The notes under the pieces were generated by a model. That model was not told where the DNA came from and searched no databases. It saw nothing but the letters and a program-made list of their open reading frames with translations. This document shows, in pieces, positions 1 to 4,870 of a stretch of DNA of 8,896 nt. The stretch covers positions 1 to 8,896 of the forward strand of contig QMZY01000030.1 of NCBI GenBank assembly GCA_003663415.1, in the 5' to 3' direction. How positions within the stretch are numbered: the first letter of the stretch is position 1; each line of letters opens with the position of its first letter. The stretch is from Candidatus Aenigmatarchaeota archaeon. Its GTDB lineage: Archaea; Aenigmatarchaeota; Aenigmatarchaeia; QMZP01. The translations under genes and the position numbers were made by a program.

Positions 1-48
1 ATGATGAGCTTTATGATGTTGTTAATGCTATGTGAAAGATCTGAGTAA
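1..48 (+). other. Possible 3' end of an upstream gene, frame uncertain
   Basis: Two + strand frames are open from the window edge. One reads DELYDVVNAM and stops with TGA at 33-35, which looks like an ordinary soluble C-terminus. The other reads a Met/Leu-rich peptide ending CERSE and stops with TAA at 46-48, sharing one base with the ATG at 48 (TAATG), a typical co-transcription overlap. Too little is visible to choose between them or to name a product. Either suggests that a gene lies to the left on the + strand. Confidence 0.25.
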
Positions 49-236
49 TGCAGGGGACCGTAGTTGCAGGTGTTATTTGTGTTTTGGGTGTTAGCGGGGG
101 AATCAAGGGGGTAATAGGGGCGAATGCTGTTGGGGGTAAGGAAGCTGTAAAGGATGTATGGAAGAGTATAGCGGAGGCTCTTAATAAGATAGCTGAGGCT
201 GCTGAGAAAGCAGCAAAAACTGAATTGAAGCAATAA
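48..236 (+). CDS. Small hypothetical protein: glycine-rich hydrophobic segment plus amphipathic Ala/Lys/Glu helix
   Basis: I do not recognise this 62-residue protein. Residues 4-29 are rich in Val, Gly, Ile and Ala and could insert in or lie against a membrane, although a lysine near residue 20 interrupts the stretch. Residues 31-60 form a likely amphipathic helix with regularly spaced Lys/Glu and Ala (for example KIAEAAEKAAK). There is one Cys (residue 11) and no recognisable signal-peptidase or pilin-peptidase site. The ATG overlaps the preceding TAA, which argues for translational coupling to something upstream. Five of its nine glycines use GGG, a codon rare in the neighbouring genes, so it may be of foreign origin or a weak gene. 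It lies opposite in strand to the stalk operon. Candidates such as a small membrane-active peptide or a fragment of a larger surface protein are guesses. Confidence 0.45.
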   Translation: MQGTVVAGVICVLGVSGGIKGVIGANAVGGKEAVKDVWKSIAEALNKIAEAAEKAAKTELKQ

Positions 237-395
237 CTTATAAATATACGAGTTTAAGAATGGCTGGTTTAAAGATTATAGTTCCTGACATAATAAATGC
301 AAAGCGTTGGAAACAATCAGCAGACGATATTTGTAATTAATCATGTCGTTTGCTATAAAATACAAAAAACCAAAAAAATAAAGAGGTTTGATGAT
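237..395. other. Non-coding gap between the small + strand ORF and the stalk operon
   Basis: This 159-base AT-rich stretch holds a TATA-like box (TTATAAATA, 238-246, + strand) and, at its right end, the T-rich termination region of the leftward stalk operon. A 26-codon ATG frame at 260-340 is present but has no ribosome binding site, and its ATG lies slightly upstream of where the TATA box would place a transcript start, so I do not call it. The 14-mer TATAGTTCCTGACA at 277-290 recurs at 3531-3544. No tRNA or clear C/D-box RNA is visible. Confidence 0.5.
358..385 (-). terminator. T-rich terminator of the rpl1-rpl10-rpl12 operon
   Basis: Read on the - strand, just after the rpl12 stop, there are successive T runs of 7 and 6 (TTTATTTTTTTGGTTTTTTG). 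Archaeal RNA polymerase stops at such T-rich non-template tracts without needing a hairpin. No GC stem is visible. The assignment rests on position and composition. Confidence 0.6.
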
Positions 396-851
396 TTATC
401 CGAACAGGGAGCTTAGTCCTGCTGCTGCTTCTTCTGCTTTTTTCTCCATTTCCTCTTCTTTTTTCTCTTCTTTCTTTTCCTCTTTCTTTTCCTGTGTTGC
501 TGGCGACTGCGCTGCCTGGAATGAAACTGCCTGTGATATTGCTTCGTCTATGTTAACTCCTTCAAGGCTTGAAATTAGAGACTTTATCTGCGCTTCGTCT
601 GGTTGCAAACCAACGGACTGGACAAGTTTTTTGAGGTTTTCCTCTGTGATTTCTTTCCCTGCTGAATGTAAAAGCAAAACACCGTACACATAGTTTGGTT
701 TCTTTGTTCCTTCTGCTTTTGTTTCTTCCTTGCTTTCCTCTGCCTTTGGTTCCTCTTTTGGTTGTTCCTGTGTCTGCTCCTTTTGGGCTTCTTTAACCTC
801 TTCTTTCTTTTCCTCTTGTGCTGTTTCTTGGGTTTGGGTTTCTTCAGCCAT
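396..851 (-). CDS. rpl12: Ribosomal stalk protein P1 (archaeal L12) with long charged N-terminal extension
   Basis: This is the acidic stalk protein of the large subunit. It dimerises, binds uL10 and recruits elongation factors through its C-terminal tail. The family core begins at about residue 53 (YVYGVLLLHSAGKEITEENL) and runs as the helical dimerisation domain to about residue 112. A Glu/Lys-rich hinge (about 118-140) and the factor-binding end GLSSLFG (145-151) follow. Archaeal P1 is usually about 100-110 residues and begins directly with the core; this one is 151 because residues 1-52 form a Glu/Lys/Gln/Thr-rich, probably disordered extension. The ATG is well supported by AGGAGGT five bases upstream (857-863). 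No in-frame ATG lies nearer the core; a GTG at the VYG residues would cut into the first helix. It is the last gene of the rpl1-rpl10-rpl12 operon, 16 bases after rpl10. The identity is secure; the role of the extension is unknown. Confidence 0.96.
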   Translation of the reverse strand: MAEETQTQETAQEEKKEEVKEAQKEQTQEQPKEEPKAEESKEETKAEGTKKPNYVYGVLLLHSAGKEITEENLKKLVQSVGLQPDEAQIKSLISSLEGVNIDEAISQAVSFQAAQSPATQEKKEEKKEEKKEEEMEKKAEEAAAGLSSLFG

Positions 852-856
852 ATTTA

Positions 857-863
857 ACCTCCT
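857..863 (-). promoter_or_regulatory. Strong Shine-Dalgarno of rpl12
   Basis: AGGAGGT on the - strand lies five bases before the ATG at 851. It decides the start in favour of the long P1 with its charged extension, over any internal non-ATG start. It may also explain how P1, needed in several copies per ribosome, is translated more than rpl10 from the same message (inference). Confidence 0.8.
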
Positions 864-867
864 TTAA

Positions 868-1704
868 TTATAATGAAAGTTTGTTTTCCAAGGACTTTGC
901 CTCAGTGTTTGCCTTGGATAACAGGAACGTTATGTTTTCTGGTGAAACAACACCAGCATTAATTTCCAATGCCTTTGCCTCGCTATGAGCTTTGGATAAC
1001 AGGAATGTTATGTTTTCTGGTGTGTAGTAATTTATAGCAACAGAAAGGTTAAAAGCTTTTCCAAAGGCTTCTTTAAGGTCTTCCAGATATTTTTCAGCCG
1101 GTATGAACAGTATGTCTTTTGGATAAATCACGCCCTGTTCCCAAACAGCAAGCAGATTCAAGCCTATCTCCATTGGCTCTATTCCAAGCTTTGCCAGAGC
1201 ATCTGCCTTGAGTTTATCTATAACATCTCCTTCCCTCGCTATAACTGTGTCCTGCTTAACAGCGATTTTGCCCTCTTCAACCATTACAGGGAGGCCTGCT
1301 TTTTGAAGCTCGCCTATTGCAGGTCCTGCTGGCAGGCTTGTCGGGCCTGCTCTTACCACAATATCCTTTGGCGCAACATCCCCTTCTTTTGCAAAAGCGC
1401 TTGATTTGGAAGAGTCTATTATTTTTGCGAGTTTAAACGGGTTTTCCTGACTGAAAAGAATTGCCGGTTCCCCCTGTATGTATTTTTCAAGCTCAGAAAT
1501 ATTCTTAAGCTGCATCTCTTTTAATGCGCGTTTTATTATGTTTTTTTTCAGCATTCTTATTTTTGCCATGCCTCTTAACTTTTCTCTTATTTCAAAAAGC
1601 TGCCTTGCCGGCAGTTTATACATGTCAAGAACGCCTATGACTGGATATTTTTGCATTTCTTCCTTCAATTCGTTCGCTGCCTTTATGTTTTTTTCTGATA
1701 CCAT
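868..1704 (-). CDS. rpl10: Ribosomal protein uL10 (archaeal P0), stalk base, shortened C-terminus
   Basis: uL10 anchors the stalk on 23S rRNA and carries P1 dimers on C-terminal helices. Residues 1-105 form the rRNA-binding domain (ANELKEEM, GVLDMYKLPARQL, KNIIKRAL). Residues 107-200 are the archaeal/eukaryotic insertion domain (GPTSLPAGPAIGELQKAGLP, then the EGDVIDKLKADALAKLGIEP segment). Residues 202-278 are the P1-binding spine. Its last two helices are near-copies 26 residues apart (PENITFLLSKA at about 229-239 and 255-265). The protein ends KLSL at residue 278. Archaeal P0 is usually around 330 residues and ends with an acidic hinge and a Phe-Gly tail like that of P1; both are absent here. 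The gene starts one base after the rpl1 TGA, with a weak GAGGG upstream. There is no sign of a frameshifted tail downstream, as rpl12 follows at once. Confidence 0.95.
   Translation of the reverse strand: MVSEKNIKAANELKEEMQKYPVIGVLDMYKLPARQLFEIREKLRGMAKIRMLKKNIIKRALKEMQLKNISELEKYIQGEPAILFSQENPFKLAKIIDSSKSSAFAKEGDVAPKDIVVRAGPTSLPAGPAIGELQKAGLPVMVEEGKIAVKQDTVIAREGDVIDKLKADALAKLGIEPMEIGLNLLAVWEQGVIYPKDILFIPAEKYLEDLKEAFGKAFNLSVAINYYTPENITFLLSKAHSEAKALEINAGVVSPENITFLLSKANTEAKSLENKLSL
885..1022 (-). repeat. Tandem 78-bp duplication inside the 3' end of rpl10
   Basis: The blocks 885-944 and 963-1022 align without gaps at a 78-base offset, with about 51 of 60 bases identical. The longest identical run includes TTGGATAACAGGAA, and both blocks end TTATGTTTTCTGGTG. 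The offset is 26 codons, so the frame is kept and the repeat encodes two successive P1-binding helices of uL10. The family already has repeated helices here, but this much DNA identity suggests a recent duplication or gene conversion (inference). Confidence 0.85.
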
Positions 1705-1705
1705 A

Positions 1706-2344
1706 TCAACCCTCTAAATTGAGTTTCAAAGCAGGTCCCATTGTGAGCTTTATATAGGCTGATTTTATGTTTCCCGCTCCTTTTGGAAGTTTTTCCTTAA
1801 CGAATTTATATACTGTTTGTATGTTTTCAGCAACCTTTTCCTCGGGCATGTCTTCTGTTCCAACGGGAACATGAATGACAGGCGAATCTTTAAGCTTTAT
1901 TCTTACTGTTTTTTTTGCAGTGGATATCAGTGGTTCGAGCTTTGCTTTTGGCGGAATCGGTTTTGGCATTTTTCCTCTTGGCCCAAGGGCAATACCCATT
2001 ATTTTACCTATTAACGGCATTAAAGGAGCCTCGGCAAAAAACCAGTCGTACTCGTTTGCAAGCTTTTTTATCTTTTTTTTGTCCTTTTTCAGGGCTTCCA
2101 GCTGCTCTTTTGTTAAAACAAAATCAGCAACTTTTTTGGCTTCTGCAACCATTGTGTTTGTTATAACAAGCGTTTTTGTGTCTTTCCCTCTTCCGTGCGG
2201 CAAAACGATCTCTGCTGTTATTCTGTTCTCTGGTTTCTTCAAATCAATGTTTTTAAGGTTTATAGAAAAATCCCAGGTTTGTTTAAAGTTTCTTTTTTTT
2301 GATTTCTCTTTTGCCTTCTTAACAGTTTCTGTGATTTTTTCCAT
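1706..2344 (-). CDS. rpl1: Ribosomal protein uL1
   Basis: uL1 forms the L1 stalk that guides deacylated tRNA out of the E site. In archaea it can also repress its own operon by binding the mRNA. The 212 residues match the usual archaeal length of about 210-220. Seen are the N-terminal strand (TWDFSINLKNIDLKKPENRI), the LPHGRGK turn near residue 49, a central domain with NEYDWFFAEAPLMPLIGK, the family signature GIALGPRGKMPKPIPP (about 117-132), and the C-terminal lobe ending GPALKLNL. It is the first gene of the leftward stalk operon. Its ATG has a full AGGAGG six bases upstream, so the message is leadered. I looked for an obvious L1-type rRNA-mimic hairpin near the start and could not identify one by eye. 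Confidence 0.96.
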   Translation of the reverse strand: MEKITETVKKAKEKSKKRNFKQTWDFSINLKNIDLKKPENRITAEIVLPHGRGKDTKTLVITNTMVAEAKKVADFVLTKEQLEALKKDKKKIKKLANEYDWFFAEAPLMPLIGKIMGIALGPRGKMPKPIPPKAKLEPLISTAKKTVRIKLKDSPVIHVPVGTEDMPEEKVAENIQTVYKFVKEKLPKGAGNIKSAYIKLTMGPALKLNLEG

Positions 2345-2406
2345 TCAAATCCTCCTACCGAAGTAGTCTGACGGATTAATAAATAAATAAAAACAAAAGT
2401 TTATAA
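2345..2406. promoter_or_regulatory. Divergent promoter region, rpl1 (left) and NifX-like gene (right)
   Basis: This 62-base gap separates two outward genes. AGGAGG on the - strand (2351-2356) is the rpl1 ribosome binding site, with a 6-base spacer. The AT block at about 2377-2394 (TAATAAATAAATAAAAAC) can serve as a TATA element in either direction: leftward it places a start near 2358 and a short leader containing the SD; rightward it places a start at or near the ATG at 2407, implying a leaderless message. The exact starts are inferred from the usual TATA spacing of about 26 bases. Confidence 0.55.
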
Positions 2407-2748
2407 ATGTTTAATGTGAAAATAGCGTTTGCGTCAGAAGGAAAAGGAATTGATGCCTTTATTTCAAAGCATTTTGGAAGAAGCAGATACTATGTTTTTG
2501 TAGAAATTGAAAATAAAAAGGTCAAAAAAGTTGAAACAAAAGAGAATCCGTTTTCCGAATCGCATGAACCGGGAGATGTTCCTGGTTTTGTTTATAAAGA
2601 AGGTGCCGATGTGATTGTTTCTGGTGGAATGGGACCGAAAGCAATGGATTGGTTTAGAAAACATGATGTAAAACCTGTTATAACCGGTGCAGAGAGGATA
2701 GAAGATGTTTTGAAAAAGATTTTAAAAGGAGAGGTAAAAATTGATTAA
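2407..2748 (+). CDS. NifX/NifB-C-terminal family protein (dinitrogenase Fe-Mo cofactor biosynthesis domain)
   Basis: This is a stand-alone single-domain protein of 113 residues, the usual length of the archaeal MTH1175-like members. The fold is an RNase-H-like domain that binds iron-sulfur or molybdenum-iron cluster precursors in the nitrogenase branch. Its role in organisms without nitrogenase is not established. Diagnostic stretches are KIAFASEGKGIDAFISKHFG with HFGR at 22-25, the ENP turn near residues 46-48, and the late SGGMGPKAMDWF (72-83) before the terminal helix. No nif gene is nearby; the partner is a ZIP metal transporter 11 bases downstream, so a metal-handling role is the natural guess. 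The start at ATG 2407 gives MFNVKIAF. A GTG at 2416 would match the family's usual MKIA start more closely and cannot be excluded. Expression is probably from the divergent TATA region. Confidence 0.85.
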   Translation: MFNVKIAFASEGKGIDAFISKHFGRSRYYVFVEIENKKVKKVETKENPFSESHEPGDVPGFVYKEGADVIVSGGMGPKAMDWFRKHDVKPVITGAERIEDVLKKILKGEVKID

Positions 2749-2759
2749 AGGATAAACTG

Positions 2760-3506
2760 GTGTTTATGGATATATTGATATGGGTTTTGATCGCAACTGT
2801 TTTGAACAGCTTGCTCGGTTTTATAGGTATTTTTACATTGTGGTTGAAAGAGGACCTGCTCAATAGGTTGCTTCTTTGTTTTGTGGCTTTCTCTGCTGGC
2901 GCTCTTCTTGGTGGCGCCTTTTTTCATCTTTTTCCAGAATCATTGGAAAGAGTATCATCTATGAATGCTTTTGGTTTTGGTATCATAGGTTTTCTTCTTT
3001 TTCTGGTAATTGAGGGCTTTTTTCACTGGCACCATTGCAGAAGATGTGAAGTTCATCCATTCAGTTACATTATGCTTATTGGCGATGCTATTCATAACCT
3101 TATTGATGGTTTGGTTATAGCTGCGGGTTTTTTCGCAAGTGTTTCTTTAGGTGTTATAACAACGCTAATGATAGTGTTTCATGAAGCACCGCAGGAGCTT
3201 GGTTTGTTTGGAAGCTTGGTTTATGCCGGGCATGAAAAAAGAAAAGCCTTGCTGTACAGTTTCCTTGCGCAGTCAACCTGTATTTTGGGCGGTGTTATAG
3301 GTTATTTCATTTCAAGCCTCATTGAAAATGTTGTTCCTTTTCTTATTGCGTTTGCTGCCGGCGGGTTTCTTTATATATCTGCGTCAGACCTTGTTCCAGA
3401 AGTTCATAAAGCATACAAGGGAAGCGCCAAAAGGTCTTTCTGTTCGCTTGGTTTTCTTATAATAGGCATTTTGTTTATGCTTGGCATCAGGTTTCTGGGC
3501 GGATAA
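2760..3506 (+). CDS. ZIP family divalent metal (zinc/iron) transporter
   Basis: This is an integral membrane transporter of 248 residues that moves Zn2+, Fe2+ or related metals toward the cytoplasm. About eight hydrophobic helices are visible, at roughly 4-28, 35-57, 71-88, 101-122, 125-150, 164-185, 189-210 and 228-247. The metal-site motifs are present: HNLIDG in the fourth helix (His112, Asn113, Asp116) and HEAPQE in the fifth (His141, Glu142, Glu146). A His/Cys-rich loop (HWHHCRRCEVH, 89-99) sits between helices three and four, where ZIP proteins often sense or gather metal. After the HEAPQEL segment the commonly seen GDFG is GLFG. A GTG at 2760 has AAGGA seven bases upstream; an ATG at 2766 is the alternative and removes only two residues. 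It probably shares a transcript with the NifX-like gene. Which metal is carried cannot be read from sequence. Confidence 0.93.
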   Translation: MFMDILIWVLIATVLNSLLGFIGIFTLWLKEDLLNRLLLCFVAFSAGALLGGAFFHLFPESLERVSSMNAFGFGIIGFLLFLVIEGFFHWHHCRRCEVHPFSYIMLIGDAIHNLIDGLVIAAGFFASVSLGVITTLMIVFHEAPQELGLFGSLVYAGHEKRKALLYSFLAQSTCILGGVIGYFISSLIENVVPFLIAFAAGGFLYISASDLVPEVHKAYKGSAKRSFCSLGFLIIGILFMLGIRFLGG

Positions 3507-3616
3507 AAATTAAACACAAACACTAAAATTTATAGTTCCTGACACAAATAAATTACAAGTCCCAAGAACAACATAAACCCTTAAAGTGGTGTAAATAAAG
3601 AATACAGGATTCTGTT
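3507..3616 (+). promoter_or_regulatory. Intergenic region upstream of the DUF504 gene
   Basis: These 110 AT-rich bases have no T-run terminator for the ZIP gene, so read-through is possible. Weak TATA-like boxes occur at 3526-3534 (AAATTTATA) and 3591-3600 (GTAAATAAAG). Only the latter lies near the spacing needed for a start close to the ATG at 3617. AGGAT at 3606-3610 is a weak ribosome binding site six bases before that ATG. The 14-mer TATAGTTCCTGACA at 3531-3544 repeats one at 277-290. Confidence 0.3.
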
Positions 3617-3847
3617 ATGGTCTTTCAGGTTCTGAACAAGCTCAAATGGACAGGGAAGATTGGAGAGGCAAAAATAATTATCCTTCACAGAGGAGCGCCT
3701 GAAAACAAAAAAACTGTTTACGGAAAAAACATCAAAGAGCTGAAAAAATCGTACTTTATATACAAAAACAAGGAAGAAACTTTTATCCCTTTGCACAGGG
3801 TATTGGAAGTGTGGGTGAAAAACAGGCTCGTGTGGAAAAAATCATAG
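3617..3847 (+). CDS. DUF504 / UPF0248 (MJ1316-type) small protein
   Basis: The 76 residues are the usual length of the archaeal UPF0248 family (Pfam MJ1316), which has been proposed from comparative analysis to recognise cyclic-phosphate RNA ends; direct function is not settled as far as I know. The family signatures are all present: LNKLKW at 6-11, the HRGAP loop at 24-28, a central strand pair (KSYFIYKNKEETF), the IPLHRVLEV strand at 57-65 (usual form IPyHRI), and a terminal LVW. The two conserved histidines (24 and 60), each followed by Arg, are intact. It may be the third gene of the NifX-ZIP transcript or have its own weak promoter. Its stop codon overlaps the tail of rpl18 by six bases, tail to tail. 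Confidence 0.88.
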   Translation: MVFQVLNKLKWTGKIGEAKIIILHRGAPENKKTVYGKNIKELKKSYFIYKNKEETFIPLHRVLEVWVKNRLVWKKS

Positions 3848-3874
3848 TTTTGCGATTTTTGCTTTTGTTTCTTC
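3836..3874. terminator. Convergent T-rich terminators between DUF504 and rpl18
   Basis: On the + strand after the DUF504 stop there are repeated T runs (TTTTGCGATTTTTGCTTTTG, 3848-3867). On the - strand six Ts (3836-3841) follow directly after the rpl18 TGA. Both tracts lie inside the opposite gene's coding sequence, since the two genes overlap at their ends. Assignment is by position and composition only. Confidence 0.4.
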
Positions 3875-4417
3875 AAAGTGTTTTGGAAGCTCTTCCGGCT
3901 GGAGTTTGTTTTTTAAATAGTTTGAAAACTGTTTTTTGTATTTTTCTGGTTTTTCTTTCTTAAGGGTGTCTGCAAAGGAAGCAATGTGTTTTCCGCTGAT
4001 TCTGTCAGGAGAAGGCAAAATGTCTTCGGAGTGTGGTATATTCAATCCGGCGTCTAAAGCTCCCTTCAAAGCAGCGTAAAGTGAAGAACCTTGTGTTGAT
4101 GTGAAAAGGCCTGTGTCCAGAACGCATTCCTTAATTTTTGATTTTTTTGCTCTGAGTCCGCACAAAAAACCAACAAGATATGCAGCAGGTATGTTTCCCG
4201 CGTGCGCCTTCCAGCCTGCTTTTTTCAAATCCAGCGAGCTTGCGCTTGCAATTGTTTTGTCTCCGGTTTTTTCATAGGATATAACCTGACACTGTACAGA
4301 GTTCAGAAATCTGCGAACCACTAACCTTGGTTTTCCGGATTTTAAAAGCCTCAATCTCTTTCTGTAATCTGTTCTTCCTTGCCTTCTTCTTCTGTGCGGA
4401 ACAACCCTTGTTTTCAT
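3842..4417 (-). CDS. rpl18: Ribosomal protein uL18 (archaeal L18/L5e type)
   Basis: uL18 binds 5S rRNA and holds it in the central protuberance. The 191 residues match archaeal L18 (about 190-200) rather than the short bacterial form. Motifs are the Arg-rich start (VVPHRRRRQGRTDYRKRLRL), KPRLVVRRFLNSVQCQVI (29-46), a turn with GWKAHAGNIPAAYLVGFLCG (68-87), the CVLDTGLFTSTQGSSLYAAL segment, and GALDAGLNIPHSEDILP (118-134) followed by the Arg-Ile-Ser-Gly loop. It is the last gene of rps2-rpl19e-rpl18, and its ATG overlaps the rpl19e TGA in ATGA (4414-4417), so translation is probably coupled. In most archaea rpl18 lies in the spc operon between rpl19e and rps5; here rps5 is missing and another operon runs convergent. 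Confidence 0.96.
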   Translation of the reverse strand: MKTRVVPHRRRRQGRTDYRKRLRLLKSGKPRLVVRRFLNSVQCQVISYEKTGDKTIASASSLDLKKAGWKAHAGNIPAAYLVGFLCGLRAKKSKIKECVLDTGLFTSTQGSSLYAALKGALDAGLNIPHSEDILPSPDRISGKHIASFADTLKKEKPEKYKKQFSNYLKNKLQPEELPKHFEETKAKIAKL

Positions 4418-4869
4418 TTTTTCTCCTTTTCTATTAAAAGCTCATGGTCTTTTAAGTAGCCGAGAAGGTGTTTTTTGTTTCTGAATTCGCCGCCCTTCAC
4501 TCTCATGTAAAACTTTGTATAGGTTTTGTTGTCTATTTTTTTGCTTTCCTTTAATTCTTTCAGGAGCTTTCTGAGGGCTCTTATGGTTTTTATCCATTGC
4601 TCTTTTTTGGGTGTTCTTGCCTTTGCTTTTCCTTTCCTGCTTCCCTCTCCTTTCCTTCTGCCCTTTTTCTTTTGTTTTTTTATGGTTTTGGAATGGAACT
4701 TGGATGTGCCTTTTTTCTGGATTTTATAAACTATGCCCTTTCTAACAAGGTTTTTAACATCGTTTCTTGTGATTGCTTCTTCTGTTTGTTTTGTGTCCTT
4801 TATTTTAATCCTTGATACTCCTGCCTTTAAGATGTCTGCTGCCATTCTTTTTATGCTTCTGGCGCCCAT
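4414..4869 (-). CDS. rpl19e: Ribosomal protein eL19
   Basis: eL19 is an archaeal/eukaryotic large-subunit protein with a long basic tail that reaches rRNA near the subunit interface. From the ATG at 4869 it is 151 residues, the usual archaeal length. Seen are the N-terminal domain (RSIKRMAADILKAGVSRIKI), the second motif EEAITRNDVKNLVRKGIVYK, a very basic central stretch (KKQKKKGRRKGEGSRKGKAK) and the C-terminal helix region (RALRKLLKEL, YMRVKGGEFRNKKHL). A TTG five codons upstream (4884) would add MVVSE, but the ATG is preceded by GGTGA at good spacing and fits the family start better. It begins one base after the rps2 TGA and overlaps rpl18 by four bases. Next to rpl18 it keeps the archaeal spc order, but rps2 upstream is foreign to that operon. 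Confidence 0.95.
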   Translation of the reverse strand: MGARSIKRMAADILKAGVSRIKIKDTKQTEEAITRNDVKNLVRKGIVYKIQKKGTSKFHSKTIKKQKKKGRRKGEGSRKGKAKARTPKKEQWIKTIRALRKLLKELKESKKIDNKTYTKFYMRVKGGEFRNKKHLLGYLKDHELLIEKEKK

Positions 4870-4870
4870 T

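Noticed and set aside
1..236. Stop-free frame on the - strand through the first 236 bases
   Set aside because: No start signal or recognisable motif; it mirrors the low-complexity Gly/Ala codons of the + strand frame.
260..340. 26-codon ATG frame (begins MAGLKIIVPD) behind a TATA-like box
   Set aside because: No ribosome binding site, no recognisable similarity, and the TATA spacing would start the transcript slightly after the ATG; too short to support as a gene.
240..395. Possible small RNA (C/D box) or tRNA in the first intergenic gap
   Set aside because: No RUGAUGA box paired with CUGA and no tRNA T-loop or acceptor pairing could be found by eye.
440..500. CT-rich repeats near 440-500 as a microsatellite or CRISPR-like element
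   Set aside because: They are the coding sequence of the Lys/Glu hinge of P1; there are no spacers or palindromic units.
388..693. Open frame on the + strand opposite rpl12
   Set aside because: Ser/Phe-rich mirror of the Glu/Lys-rich P1 coding sequence; the - strand gene is certain.
1875..2366. 163-codon + strand frame opposite rpl1
   Set aside because: Phe/Ser-rich shadow of the uL1 gene with no start signal; the uL1 signature on the - strand is decisive.
3181..3206. HEAPQE instead of HEXPHE in the ZIP transporter as a broken metal site
   Set aside because: Gln at that position is, to my recollection, common in prokaryotic ZIP proteins, so it is not good evidence of loss of function.
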